A DNA stretch of 64,000 nt from Delphinus delphis (lineage: Eukaryota > Chordata > Mammalia > Artiodactyla > Delphinidae), in NCBI RefSeq assembly GCF_949987515.2, contig NC_082694.2, forward strand, positions 38,212,451 through 38,276,450, in the 5' to 3' direction. A program made the translations under genes and the position numbers. The notes beneath the pieces are model-generated. The model ran no database searches. It saw nothing but the letters and a program-made list of their open reading frames with translations, and was not told where the DNA came from. Of this stretch, positions 11,138-22,905 are shown one piece after another (positions within the stretch are counted from its first letter, which is position 1; the number at the start of each line of letters is the position of its first letter).

Positions 11138-11331
11138 GGGCTTCCCTGGTGGCACAGTGGTTGAGAGTCCGCCTGCCAATGCAGGGGACACGGGTTCATG
11201 CCCTGGTCCGGGAAGAACCCACATGCCGTGGAGCAGCTAGGCCCGTGAGCCATGGCCGCTGAGCCTGCGCTCCGCAACGGGAGAGGCCGTAACAGTGAGG
11301 GGCCCACGTACCGCAAAAAAAAAAAAAAAAA
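11138..11331 (+). mobile_element. CHR-type SINE, form S
   Basis: Head 'gggcttccctggtggcac' to 'gggcccacgtaccgc' plus A-run. Perfect 15-bp TSD 'aagaaatctattctg' at 11123-11137 and 11332-11346. Confidence 0.96.
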
Positions 11332-11473
11332 AAGAAATCTATTCTGATTTAACTTCACTTGTGACAGAAGTTATTTTGGTTGGGTTCCAGTCAATAATAT
11401 CTTGAACTGGGGTCAATTCATCCAAAAAAGGTGTTACCGTCTCTGTAACATATTCTTCTTTTTACTTGCTCAA

Positions 11474-11556
11474 CTCTTTAAAAATGTAAAAACCATTCTT
11501 AGCTAATGGGCTATACAAAAATAGTGTGTCCTGCAGGATGTAGTTTGCCAACCCCT
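11474..11556 (+). mobile_element. hAT-Charlie-type MITE, 3' end fragment
   Basis: 'aaccattcttagctaatggg' and terminal 'tagtttgccaacccctg' match the 3' end of the element at 55525-55820; the two copies support each other. Confidence 0.6.
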
Positions 11557-11559
11557 GCT

Positions 11560-12070
11560 CAAGAACATCCTACAAAACAAACTGACACATGTCCTACATG
11601 ACTTGGCAATGTCCCATCTAACATTATGTGGAACCTGTTTATAATTACCTGGGCCTAGAAATTAATCTTTTTCTTTTTACATAAAAAATTATTTTTTGGC
11701 ACAGTTTTAATAAGCTCTAAATTTTCCAGGAATGTAACTAATACAGCTTGTATCAATATTTTAGTTTGGTCAGAACTTTACAAATAAGTTGTTGAGCATT
11801 TTGGAAAATCTCATTACCAGTGGCAATACCATTCACATTTTGATTTCTGAACTACCAAAACAACACATCTATATATGTCTGAGAATCACTACAAGAAAAA
11901 CTCCTGCTGAAACATCTGGTCTCTTTTTCAGATGAGGATATACAAGAAACTCATTGACTTGAACAGTCTTTCTGAGATTGTTAAGCAGATTACTTCCATC
12001 AGTATTTAGCTGGGAGTCGAGGCTGAATCACTACTGCAGATGCTTAAATCAACTATTTTAATAAATTGAT
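11560..12070. other. Intronic DNA without recognised feature
   Basis: No frame or repeat that I can name. Confidence 0.45.
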
Positions 12071-12074
12071 TATC

Positions 12075-12355
12075 AGTTGTTTAAAGGGGAAAAAAAAAAG
12101 GAAGGAGCAAGGGTGGGTGGGAGGAAAGTAGATGTGGCTATAAAACTGCAACATGAGGGATCTTAGTGGTGATGGAAAGCTCTGTATCTTGACTGTACCA
12201 ATGTTAATATAGTGGTTGTGATATTATACTACAGTTTTGCAGTACGTTACCGTTAGGGGGAATCAATAAAAAATACAATGGTATCTCTTTGTATTATTTC
12301 TTATAGCTGCATGTGAATCTACAATTATCTCTAAATAAAAATCTTAATTAAAAAA
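12075..12355 (+). mobile_element. Old L1M-type LINE-1 3' end
   Basis: 'gtgatattatactacagttt', 'ctgcatgtgaatctacaa' and the A-rich end follow mammal-wide L1M 3' UTRs. Confidence 0.7.
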
Positions 12356-12390
12356 AGAAACCTACATCAGGCCTATTTCTTGCTCTAAAT

Positions 12391-12513
12391 ATAAGTTCTT
12401 TAAGAGGGCAGAGACCTTGCCTCTCTTGTTTAATATTTAACCCCTGGAGCCTCGCACAGTGACTGGCATATAGTAGGTGATCAGCAAATATATAATGAAT
12501 GAGTGAATAGTTG
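12391..12513 (+). mobile_element. LINE-2 3' end fragment
   Basis: 'agagggcagagaccttgcct' and 'ggcatatagtaggtgatcag' then 'aatgaatgag' are the familiar L2 3' terminus. Confidence 0.7.
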
Positions 12514-12554
12514 GATGAGCATGAAATCTGGAATCCCCCCAAAAAAAAAACTAG

Positions 12555-12650
12555 TACTGTACTCACTTGATCTTGGGAAAGTCATTTAGTCTTGTTGTAC
12601 CTCAATTTCCCCATTTATAATATGTAGATATAATATAGAATATGGTTATT
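12555..12650 (+). mobile_element. MIR SINE fragment
   Basis: 'gatcttgggaaagtcattta' and 'cctcaatttccccattta' are MIR core phrases. Confidence 0.6.
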
Positions 12651-12754
12651 TTAAAACTTGGCTCCAAAATTCTTTGACCCTTCTCCCACAAAGAGTTAAG
12701 GGTCTATGTCCTATTCCCTAGAATATGGGCTGTGTGAGTGTTTGATCATGGCAA

Positions 12755-13200
12755 TTCCAACTATATGACATTCTGGAAAAGTCAAAACTATGGAGACAGT
12801 AAAAAGATCAGTGGTTGCCAGGAGTTCAGAGGGAGGAAGGGAGAGATGAATAGGTGGAACACAAGGGATTTTTCAGGCAGTGAAACAATTCTGTATAGTG
12901 TACAAAATCTGATACTAAATGGTGGACACACATAACTAAACATTTGTGTAGAAAGAATATACAAACAGAATGTACAAGACAAAGAGTGAATTCTAACGTA
13001 AACCGTGGATTTTAGTTAATAATGTAATCAACACAGGCTCCTCAACTGTAACAAATGTACCACACTAATGCAAGATGTTCATAATAGGGGAAATTGCTTG
13101 GGAGCAGAGAGCAAGGGAGTATATGTTAACTCTCTGCACTTTCCATTCAATTCTTCTGTAAACCAAAAACCGTTCTTAAAATAAAGTATATTAAAAAAAA
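12755..13200 (+). mobile_element. Old LINE-1 3' UTR
   Basis: 'atcagtggttgccaggagtt', 'gtaacaaatgtaccacac' and a terminal A-run mark an L1M 3' UTR. First of several same-strand L1 3' ends in tandem (12.1-15.1 kb). Confidence 0.75.
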
Positions 13201-13204
13201 ACCC

Positions 13205-13545
13205 AAAAACTAGTGATAGATACAAAAACATGCATAAATTTTAGATATTATGCTGAATTTTAAAAGTTAGATACATCGAGTATATACTGTATGATTCAAT
13301 TTATGTTATGTTCTAGAACAAGCAAAACTAATCTATGATAACAGAAGCCAGAAAAGTGGTACGTAAGGCAGAGGTGGGGCTGACTGGGAAGAGGAATGAG
13401 GGAACTTTCTGTGGTGATGATAGGATGATAAGATGATGATATAAATGTGGATTACACAGGTATATACATTTCTCAAAAACTCAAACTGAATACTTAAGTA
13501 CTATCATATAAATTATACTCAATTTTTTTAAAAAGCAAAAAATAA
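13205..13545 (+). mobile_element. Old LINE-1 3' UTR (second copy)
   Basis: 'gtatatactgtatgattcaa', 'gttctagaacaagcaaaact' and 'cacaggtatatacatttctc' are typical of another L1M subfamily. It directly follows the A-run of the previous one. Confidence 0.75.
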
Positions 13546-13559
13546 CTTCTTACAAAAAA

Positions 13560-14440
13560 GATACCATTTTTTAAAGTTACAAATTCAAATGAAATACTGA
13601 GATTTTGTAAAGTATATAACTGACAGAAGAGTAGTATGCAGCATATATAAAGAACTCCTTGAAATCAAAAAAACCTAACAGCTAAAAATTTGACCAAAAA
13701 TATGAGCAGACTATTCATAGAAAGGGAAATTTAATAATAAATCAATCAATAAAAATATGCTCAACATAACTAATAATAAAGAAAATGTAAACTAATACCA
13801 TTTTCCTTCCATTAAACTGGCAAAAAGTAAAATGCCCCACAATATTAAAAGCTGTTTCTTTACTTCCTCACCAACAATTCTCATATACTGTTGTGGGAAC
13901 AGAACATTTTTGAAGAGCAATTTTGCATTATCTGTCAAAATTTAAGATGTACATATTCTAGAACTCAGCAACTCTTCTGCAATGGAAAAAACTTAGAGGA
14001 ACTCTTATACCTATGCACTAGGAGTCCTATGCAGGAATGGTTATTGCAACAATGTTGGTAATAGTAACAAATTAGAATCAACTCCAATGTCTGGAACAAC
14101 AAAAACAAAAATGGTTAGTGACATTCAAACCATGGACTAACACACAGTAAATGAATTAGAATTATATCTATCAACATGGAAAAGCACAAACACATAATGC
14201 CGAACAACAATAACAAAAAAGACAACTGCACACAAATATATAAAGTATGATACTATTTATATGAAATATTATAAGATAAAAAATACTATAAATTGAAAAT
14301 ACGTATGTAGTAAAAATGTAAAATTATGCATGAGATTGATAAACACCTAATGCAGGCCAGAGGTTACTTCAAAGGACAAGGAGAATGAAATCTGAGAGGC
14401 ATATAGAGGGCTCTAGTAGTATCTACAATTTTTTTAATGT
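13560..14440 (+). mobile_element. Old LINE-1 ORF2 end and 3' UTR
   Basis: Diverged but in order: 'aagaactccttgaaatcaaa', 'ttaaactggcaaaaagtaaa', 'ggttattgcaacaatg', 'tgatactatttatatgaaa'. Matches the ORF2 C-terminal region of L1M. No intact frame. Confidence 0.65.
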
Positions 14441-14454
14441 TTTTAATAAAACTA

Positions 14455-15130
14455 ACTTTAGAACAGATGTACAGAAAACTTATGAAGATAGTACAGATTC
14501 AATATACCACACACTCAATTTCCTAGGTTATTAACATCTTACATTAGTAAAGTCACACTTGTGACAATTAGTGGATCAATATGGATAACATTATTATTAA
14601 CCATAGTCTATATGTTATTCATATTTCCTTAGTTTTTACCTAATGTGCTTTTTATGTTCCAGGATCCCATCCAAGTTACACTACATTTAGTCATCATGTC
14701 TCCTTAAGTTTCCCTCAGCTATGACAGTTTCTCAAACTTTTCTTGTTTTTGATAACCTTGACAGTTTTGAGGAGTACTGGTCAGGTACTTTGTAGAATGT
14801 CCCTCAGTTTGGATATGCCTCATGTTTTTCTCATGGTTAGACTGGGGTTATAGGTTTTGGGAGAAAGACCAGAGGTGAACTGCCATTCTCATCATACCAC
14901 ATCAAGGGTACATGCTATCAACATGGCTTACTACTGCTAATGGAAACTAGCTGAGGTAGTGTTTTTCAGGTTTCTCCACTGTAAAATAACTCTTTTCTCC
15001 CCCTTTTCTATAATCTACTCTTTGCTGGGAAGTCACCATGAGCAGCCCACACTTAAAGAATAGGAAGTTACGCTCCACCTCCTTGGAGGCAAAGTATCTA
15101 TATAAATTATTTGGAATTCTTCTGTGTAGG
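14455..15130. mobile_element. Probable old LINE-1 UTR fragment
   Basis: 'ggtactttgtagaatgtccc', 'ctcatggttagactgggg' and 'caggtttctccactgtaa' recall an ancient L1M untranslated region. Strand not decided. Confidence 0.5.
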
Positions 15131-16634
15131 TCAATGTTTTAAAATACCCAAAAAAGAAAGAAATAATAAAGATCAGAGCAGAAATAAATGAAATAGAGAC
15201 TAAAACAAAACAAAACAAAAACAAAAAGATCAGTGAAACTAGGAGCTGGTTCTTTGAAAAGATATACAAAATTGATAAACCTTTAGCCAGACTCATCAGG
15301 AAAAAAAAGAGAGAGGGCCTAAATAAATAAAATCAGAAATGAACAAGGAGAAGTTACAAAGGATCATAAGAGATTACAACAAGCAAGTATATACCAATAA
15401 AATGAACAACTTAGAAAAAATGGATAAAGTCCTAGAAATGTATAATCTCCCAAGACTGAATTAGGAAAAAACATAAAATATGTACAGACCAATTACCAGT
15501 AATGAAATTGAATCAGTAATTAAAAAACAAAACAAGCAAAAAAACTTCCAATAAACAAAAGTCTAGGACCAGAAGCCTTCATAGGTGAAATCTACTAAAC
15601 GTTTAAAGAGTTAATGCCTATCTTCAAACTATTCCAAAATAGATTGAAGAGGAAGGAATGATTCTGAACTCATTCTCTGAGGCCAGCATCATCCTGATAC
15701 AAAACCAGACAAAGACACTGCAAAAAAAGAGAAAATTACAGGCCAGTATCACTGATAAACATAGATGCAAAAATTCTCAACAAATGTTAGCAAACCAAAT
15801 TCAACAATACGTTTAAAGGATCATACATCATGATCAAGTGGGATTTATCCCAGGGATGCAAGTATGGTTCAAATCTGAAAATCAATTAATGTGATACACC
15901 ACATTAACAAATTGGAGAATAAAAATCCTATGATCATCTCAATAGATGCATAAAAAGCTTTTGACAAAATTCAACATCGATTTATGATAAAAACTCTCAA
16001 CAAAGTGGGTACAGAGGGAACATACCTCACCATAATAAAAGTCACATGTGACAAACCTGCAGCCAACATTATACTCAACGGTGAAAAGCTGAAAGCATTT
16101 CCTCTAAGATCAGGAACAAGACAAGGATGCCCACTCTCGTCACTGTTATTCAACATTGTACTGGAAGTCCCAGCCACAGAAATCAAACGAGAAAAAAAAA
16201 TAAAAGGAATCCGAATTAGAAGGGAAGAAGTAAAACTGTCACCATTTGCAGATGATATACTATATATAGAAAATCCTAAAGATACCACCAAAAAACTATT
16301 AGAACTAATAACTTAATTCAGTAAGTTGCAGGATACAAAATTAGCATACAGAAATCTGTTGCATTTCTATACACTAACAGAGAACTATCAGAAGAGAAAT
16401 TTTAAAAATAATATCATTTACAGAAGAATAAGACACCTAGGAACAAATCTAACTAAGGAAGTAAATGACCTGTACTCAGAAAACTATGACACTAATGAAA
16501 GAAACCAAAGACAACACAGACAAGTGGAAAGATATACTGTGCTCACAAGTTGGAAGAATTAACATTGCTAAAATGACCATATTACCCAAGGCAATTTAAG
16601 ATGCAATGCAATACCTACCAAAATACCAACAGCA

Positions 16635-16976
16635 GGGACTTCCCTGGTGGCGCAGTGGTTAAGAATCCGCCTGCCAATGCAAGGGACGCGGGTTCGAGCC
16701 CTGGTCTGGGAAGATCCCACATGCCGTGGTGCAACTAAGTCCATGCGCCACAACTACTGAGTCTGCGCTCTAGAGCCCGTGTGCCACAACTACTGAGCCC
16801 ACACACCACAACTACTGAAGTCCGCACACTCTAGAGCCCGTGCTCCACAACAAGAGAAGCCACTGCAATAAGCCCGTACACCACAATGAAGAGTAGCCCC
16901 CGCTCGCCGCAACTAGAGAAAGCCTATGAGCAGCAACAAAGACCCAACACAGCCAAAAAAAAAACAACAACAACAA
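16635..16976 (+). mobile_element. CHR-type SINE, form L, inside L1 relic
   Basis: Full head, box B 'ggttcgagccc', several 'ccacaactactga' units, tail A-run then (AAC)n. L1 sequence resumes with 'tatttttcacagaactag'. Confidence 0.94.
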
Positions 16977-17160
16977 CAGTATTTTTCACAGAACTAGAAC
17001 AAATAATTCTAAAATTTGTTCTAAAAGGCCACCTACTGAATGGGAGAAGGTGTTTTCAAACATATATCTGGTAAGCAGTTAATATCCAAAATATACAAAG
17101 AATTCGTACAACTCAATATCAAAAAAAATTTTTTTTAATGGGCAAAAGACCTAAACATAC

Positions 17161-17364
17161 TTTTTTTTTTTTTTTTAACGCGGGCCTCTCACTGTCGTGG
17201 CCTCTACCGTTGCGGAGCACAGGCTCCGGACGCGCAGCCTCAGCGGCCATGGCTCACGGGCCCAGCCGCTCCGCGGCATGTGGGATCTTCCCGGACCGGG
17301 GCACGAACACGTGTCCCCTGCATCGGCTGGCAGACTCTCAACCACTGCGCCACCAGGGAAGCCC
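17161..17364 (-). mobile_element. CHR-type SINE, form S, inside L1 relic
   Basis: T-run, then 'cgggcctctcactgtcgtgg' and head complement 'ccaccagggaagccc'. TSD starting 'cctaaaca' at 17150 and 17365 (inexact further on). Confidence 0.94.
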
Positions 17365-17645
17365 CCTAAACAGACATTTTGCCAAAGACATACAGATGGC
17401 CAACAGACACATGAAAAGATGCTCAACATCACTAATCATCAGGGAAATGCAAATCAAAGCCACAACAAGATATCACCTCACAGCTGTCAGAATGGCTATT
17501 ATCAAAAGTCAACGAATAATAAACGCTGGCAAGGACATGGAGAAAAGGGAACCCTCATGCACTGTTAGTGGGAATATAAATGGGTGCAGTCGCTATGAAA
17601 AACAGTATGGAGATTCCTCAAAAAATTAAAAATAGAACTACCATA

Positions 17646-18908
17646 CAAGAATCATTAATCTCTCTAATTTTACTCCATATCAAAAGAGGAAAGCAAACTT
17701 GCTAGTTTAATATAATAAATATAAATTAATGTGAAAAATCTTGGTTCTTATGACCAAGAATAAATACTGGGGACATAATTTCAACAACCCAAAAGTACTA
17801 TTTCTTAAGAGTGTATCAAATATAAGTGATAAATCAATGCAATCTAATAATTTGTAGCTCTTTTTAATCAACTCAATAAAATACTGTCAAAGATAAATAA
17901 TAAACTTCTAGGATAAGTATCTTATTGACTCAAATATAAGATGACCTTGAATTTAGGTAATTCTATTTATCCAAGAAAGAAACAAAGTTTAATTGTAAGA
18001 AATATTCTTTATCATGGTCAGTATTGCTAGTAACTCATATATATATAATTAAAAAAAAAAACAAGCAGAAAATTCTCATCCACAAATAATATACTTACCA
18101 TCAATCTCATCCTGCTTGGAAATAACTGTCTTTTTCTAGTTATATTATATGTGGGGTTTTTAATATTGTAAGAAAAAAAATATTGCTGGAATATGCCAAG
18201 GCAGTTGTTTGAATAGATAGCTATTTCTTTAGTGAGTAAGTTATATCCAAGGAGAAAGAATGATTAGGAATTAAGCAAGATAATGCATGAGATATAAATA
18301 TTTGCTTCTCCAACCCCTTAATGGGAACAGTAATTAAGAATTTCAGAAAGTTATTCACTCCCCTAATTTCCATTAAGTAAGTGAACTGGAACACATCATG
18401 CAGATTTAAATTCATCATTTCTGAAGAAAACAGACTGACAAGCATAGAGGCAAACCAAGAACTAACAATAGTTCAACCCCCATAGAAACTACTCATGGTA
18501 ACCAAAAAATCTTTACTTGTCAACAGTTCTGTGAAGGTTCCAAGAATATGCTATGCCATAATGTGCACACATTCCCTCAGTTAAGCCTATAAACTACAGA
18601 ATGCTACCAGCTGTCAATACAAAGAAATTAAGACCTTGAGAAAGCAAAAGCAATTTGCCTCTAGTGACTATTAATATTAGCTTGTTAGTAAAGGGTAATA
18701 AAGAGAATGTTTTTTCTTCTGATTTATTTCACCAGAATATTTTCTGACAAAAATATATATTTACACAATTAAAGATCAAATACCAGGTCAAAAGATCTTA
18801 GTTGCACTTCTATAGCCTCTTGGAATATAAAATCATATGATGAGCTAAAGCAAGTGAAACTGTCCAAAAAATAGTTTAGGTAAACTAGTGTTTTCTAATG
18901 CTCTTAAA
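17646..18908. other. Intronic DNA without recognised feature
   Basis: About 1.3 kb of AT-rich, apparently single-copy sequence. No frame, RNA gene or repeat supported. Confidence 0.5.
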
Positions 18909-18918
18909 GGTTTTCTTG

Positions 18919-19128
18919 GTTTTTTTTTTTAATTTGTATTTATTTATTTATTTTATTTATTTGGTTGCACCAGGTCTTAGTTGTGGCAGGCGGGCTCCTT
19001 AGTTGTGGCATGCGAACCCTCAGTTGCAGCATGCATGTGGGATCTAGTTCCCTGGCCAGGGATAAAACCCGGGCCCCCTGCACTGGGAGCGTGGAGTCTT
19101 ATCCACTGCCCCACCAAGGAAGTCCTCA
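18919..19128 (-). mobile_element. CHR-type SINE, form I-like
   Basis: Tail (TTTA)n at left, 'gtggcatgcgaaccctcagt' inside, head complement 'caccaaggaagtcc'. Short TSD 'gttttcttg' at 18910-18918 and 19129-19137. Confidence 0.88.
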
Positions 19129-19245
19129 GTTTTCTTGTTTTAAAAAACTAAATATTTCCCTTGAAATTGCTTATGATATTATTTTAAGTAGAACATAGTC
19201 CAAAACATAAGCAGAAACAGTCCAAAAGAAAAGCAACTCAGTTTT

Positions 19246-19450
19246 TGTGTGGTTTTTTTTGTTGTTGTTGTTGTAATTTATTTGGCTGTGCTGGGTCTTA
19301 GTTGCCACACACGGGATCTTCACTGCGGCTTGTGTGCAGGATCTTCGTTGCGGCATGCATGTGGGATCCAGTTCCCTAACCAGGGATCGAACCCAGTCCC
19401 CCTGCATTGGAAGCACAGAGTCTTAACCACTGGACCACCTGGGAAGTCCC
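19246..19450 (-). mobile_element. CHR-type SINE, form I-like
   Basis: (TTG)n tail, box-B complement 'gggatcgaaccc', head complement 'ctgggaagtccc'. Perfect 13-bp TSD 'gcaactcagtttt' at 19233-19245 and 19451-19463. Confidence 0.94.
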
Positions 19451-19791
19451 GCAACTCAGTTTTGCCTTTTATCTACCTTCAGTAAATTCGTAAAATCTGG
19501 TTTACTGTACTTACAGTTAGAAAATGGTTTTTCTGTTTGAAACATTTCTCTGGGCTTTAGTTTCCCTAAAATTAAATGAAGGGGATTTGCTAAATGATGT
19601 CTATGTACTCCGCCCGCAGTATTAACATTCCATGTTGCTGTATCTATACACTGAGCTACACAAAATTGCCAGTGTGCAACTGTTTTTGACTTACAAAAAT
19701 GGTAATTTGAAGTGGTTCAACCTTGCTAAATTTCCAAAGCTTTATTCCCTCCTATAAACTATCTTTGGCATAACTCAGCTTTTGTATTCTT

Positions 19792-19991
19792 TTTTTTTTT
19801 TGAAGTATAGTTGATTTACAATATTGCGTTAGTTTCAGGTTACAGCAAAGCAATTTGGTTTTATATATATATATGTATACATCTGCATTTTTTTCACTTC
19901 TCATTATAGGTTATTACAAGATATTGAATATAGCTCCCTGTGCTATAGAGTAAATCCTTGTTGTTTATCTATTTTATATAATAGGTAGTGT
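19792..19991 (-). mobile_element. 5'-truncated LINE-1 3' end
   Basis: T-run then 'gtatagttgatttacaatat' and 'tagctccctgtgctatagag' are the reverse complement of the cetartiodactyl L1 3' UTR (same family as 62.1-62.6 kb). TSD 'agcttttgtattctt' at 19777-19791, with further copies to the right (see findings). Confidence 0.8.
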
Positions 19992-20264
19992 GAGCTTTTG
20001 TATTTTTTTTTTTTTTAGCTTTTGTATTCTTAAAGTAGACCAAAATGATGAAAGCTGGCTCTCAATTCCATTCAGGATTGAATGTACTTTATTAGAAAAT
20101 TTTTGTAAGGCCTATTTTATCCCTGAAGAAAAAGTAGATAATCTGATATGGAAACCCTCCTATGTTACTACTTCACAATTCAGTTTTGAGTATTTGCAGA
20201 ATTTGTTCTAGCCCACTCAGTTTTGACTCCACTTGTTATCACCATATAATCTTCTTCATCACCG

Positions 20265-20365
20265 AGTTTCAACCACCTTCCTATCAGGCCCTGTCCTAAG
20301 CTCTCAAAAAAGATGAATAACATGAACATGACTTTGAAGAGCATACAATCTGGTGTGTAAACAAA
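20265..20365 (-). mobile_element. L2-like fragment
   Basis: 'aggccctgtcctaagctctc' to 'gaagagcatacaatctgg' resembles reverse-complement L2. Weak. Confidence 0.35.
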
Positions 20366-20620
20366 AGCACAATGCAGCATCCTTGGCTTTCCTCATTTGC
20401 CAGGAAATCTAGAGCAGTACTACCCAAAGTACAGTCTGCAGATCAATGCCAGTCCACAAACTTCATTACAAGTCCACTATGAGGTGGCTGTAGAGACTTG
20501 AGAGTAAACATTCAGAAACTTTTGTGGCAATGTCACGGTATTTTTATGTTGATTATTCTAACAAAATAATTGAACCTTATATTTTTATGTATTTTTGGTG
20601 AGAGACTGAAAATTCTAAAA

Positions 20621-20654
20621 ACACAACACACACACACACACACACACACACACT
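20621..20654 (+). repeat. (AC)n microsatellite
   Basis: Uninterrupted CA dinucleotide run of about 30 bp. Confidence 0.95.
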
Positions 20655-20699
20655 ACAAATCTGGTCCTCAACAGACATCATTTAAGAAGCACTGGTGTT

Positions 20700-22815
20700 G
20701 AGGATTCTATTGTTTTTGCAATTTAGGTCAGCTGCATTTTAAAATAAAAACACTCATCTCATATCAGACTTCAACAACTAATAGCTAATTGGTCCCATTT
20801 CCACTATAATAAAAATCCTGGCTACATTTAAACAGGGGAAAAAAAGGTTACCAAGAAGAAAATAAGGTGCTGGCTACGGACAACTTGGAAACATTAAGTC
20901 AAAGCTAAAATTAAGAAAAGAGAAAAATGCTATTACTTTTCACTGGGGAGAAAGGAAAATATTTCAAGTTGACAGCAAATTTTATAAATCACTGTTGTCT
21001 ATGCCTGGTCCTTCTTACAGGAAAAAAAAAAAGCTATAATCATTTGAATTTCTCAACTTACACAATTCAGAATTGAAAATTACCAATAGAAGGAAACTTC
21101 AGCAAAAAGAAGAGCTATGGAGTGGATAGAAGAATTTATTCATCTCACATCTGTGTAATTAGTCCTGTTTATTGCCACCTGTGGTAAAATAATAAAGTCT
21201 CTGTTTATCTGATGTCTCCATGCCTGGGAAGTTGCTGGAGTCTTTGTAAACAAAATACAACCATGTTTCATTTGGCACAGGTAAACACAGAAGTGCAATC
21301 AAATCATATTTCAAACGCAAATTCATATTTCCCATTACTAGATTTAATACGCAATGACTAGCGTATCTGTTGAGTACTACTGCCATATTCTGCATTCTAA
21401 TTTAACAAATTTACACATTAAAAAAGAAATTAATTTGGTTTCATAAGACAAAAATTTAGCCAATGACAGACTCACCTAGAGTACCTCTGGACACATTCCA
21501 AAGTTCAGTGACTTACACAACTACTATGTAACAGTCACTATGCCAGGAACTTTCCAGTTTCCTGGCTGCTTTAACATCCAATTAAGGGCAGACAGGTGAA
21601 AAGTTAACCAAGCCCAAAATCTGGTGATAGAAAGCTAGGTGAGAGTGAGAAAAAATAGAAGTATACACTCTAACAGAGTGATGAATCTGGTTAAATATAT
21701 TAATATCAGGTAGCAGCACACCAGTGAAAACTGAAGCTTGAACATCAACAATTTAAAAACAGCCTCTAAACAATAAATAAATAAATAAATAAAAACAGCT
21801 TCAAACAATTGGGAAGTCTTTGGTATACAGCAATTAGTCATTGTGCTCTAACAAATTTTTTTTTTAAGTGTAAAGGGTTTTTTTTTTTTAAGGGTTTTTT
21901 TTTTAATTATGTGTTAACACAGACAAAGTTATTTAAGTCAATAAATTTTTAAGGAATTTCACATGTTCTGATTCTTTCCACTGCCAATCACCTTAGTTCC
22001 TGCAAACGCATAATCTTCAAGATAAAATAGCCCTTTCAAAAAGAAGTTATCATATAAGTCAGCCCACAATTCTTTTAGTTAGGCTTCTTTGATCTCCAAT
22101 GAAATATGGAAACACTTCAAAATTCCCCAACTGTAATCTTTGGGATCCAATTTCCTCAAGCGATTTACTTTAGGACCATGTTTAGGGTCAGGAGATGGAT
22201 CTGCCTGGTTCTGAATTTGATACCCTCTAAAAATGTATTAGGTTCAAATCATATTCACTCCTAAGCCATCACACCCTAGAACAGTACAGATCATTGGGAT
22301 ATGCCAATACCTAAGATAAAGTTTGTTAGGTTTTTCATAGTTTACTTGGCATGTGCTCTAACAAATTTTAATCGTGTTCTCGGAGGTATGCTTAGCTAGT
22401 AAGCATACCTACCCAACTTCTCAGAATTTTCAGGGCAGCTTCATGGAACTTGTTTCCTTAAGGATATCAAACCTTGATATTTCAATAAGGTAAATACTTA
22501 TTTACCCTTTTGTATGTTTGAAAATTCTTAGAAAAGTTTTTTTTAAAGCAAAAAAAATAAAATACTGAGGGAAAAAAAGGCAAAGGAGTCTCATGTGAGA
22601 AGGGTAGCTGAACTTTGAAGCTCCAACTCCTGTCCTTGAGACTTATCGTGCCCTTAAAGATAACTCAACCCCTTGCAGCAGCCATTTTTTTCACATTTAG
22701 TAACTACTCTGGTGGATTTTTAAACATCTATCCCTAACTCAGATTACACTTGTTTTTTCAAGATCTTTCTTAGTCATTTATAAGATTTCACATACTTTAG
22801 TCAACATTGGTCAGT
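20700..22815. other. SINE-free intronic DNA
   Basis: Over 2 kb of AT-rich, apparently unique sequence. Contains T-homopolymers near 21858-21910 and a perfect hairpin at 22384-22410 (separate entry). No gene found. Confidence 0.5.
22384..22410. repeat. Perfect 11-bp inverted repeat (hairpin)
   Basis: Arm 'aggtatgctta' (22384-22394), loop 'gctag', arm 'taagcatacct' (22400-22410). Not part of a repeat that I recognise. Confidence 0.85.
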
Positions 22816-22819
22816 TGAT

Positions 22820-22905
22820 CACCAAATATTTATTAAGTGTTCACAAAACTCGACACCATGTTGAAATACATGCTCACACTATGTTTACAGTTTAGTAGGG
22901 AGACT
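22820..22905 (-). mobile_element. L2-like fragment
   Basis: 'accaaatatttattaagtgt' through 'gtttagtagggagact' follows the reverse complement of the L2 3' end. Confidence 0.45.

Larger units (their letters stand above)
15150..17645 (+). pseudogene. Degraded LINE-1 ORF2 with internal deletion and two nested SINEs
   Basis: L1 ORF2 relic. From 15984 a frame reads [30 protein letters not shown] and [11 protein letters not shown], the reverse-transcriptase core; relative to [12 protein letters not shown] at 29.5 kb it lacks one codon beside the active-site aspartates. Many stops and frameshifts elsewhere. Near 17025 the sequence jumps from 'attctaaaatttgt' to 'actgaatgggagaagg', dropping roughly 500 bp of the usual L1. 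The C-terminal part returns ('acatgaaaagatgctcaaca') and ends near 17645 without 3' UTR or poly(A). SINEs at 16635 and 17161 split it. Non-functional. Confidence 0.85.

Noticed and set aside
14455..15130. Unique conserved non-coding sequence
   Set aside because: Phrases match an old L1 untranslated region that I have met in many loci, so it is listed as a repeat instead.
20400..20700. Possible hAT element ('agtacagtctgcagatc' to 'aagaagcactggt')
   Set aside because: Ends look vaguely like Charlie termini but the interior is not recognised; too weak to list.
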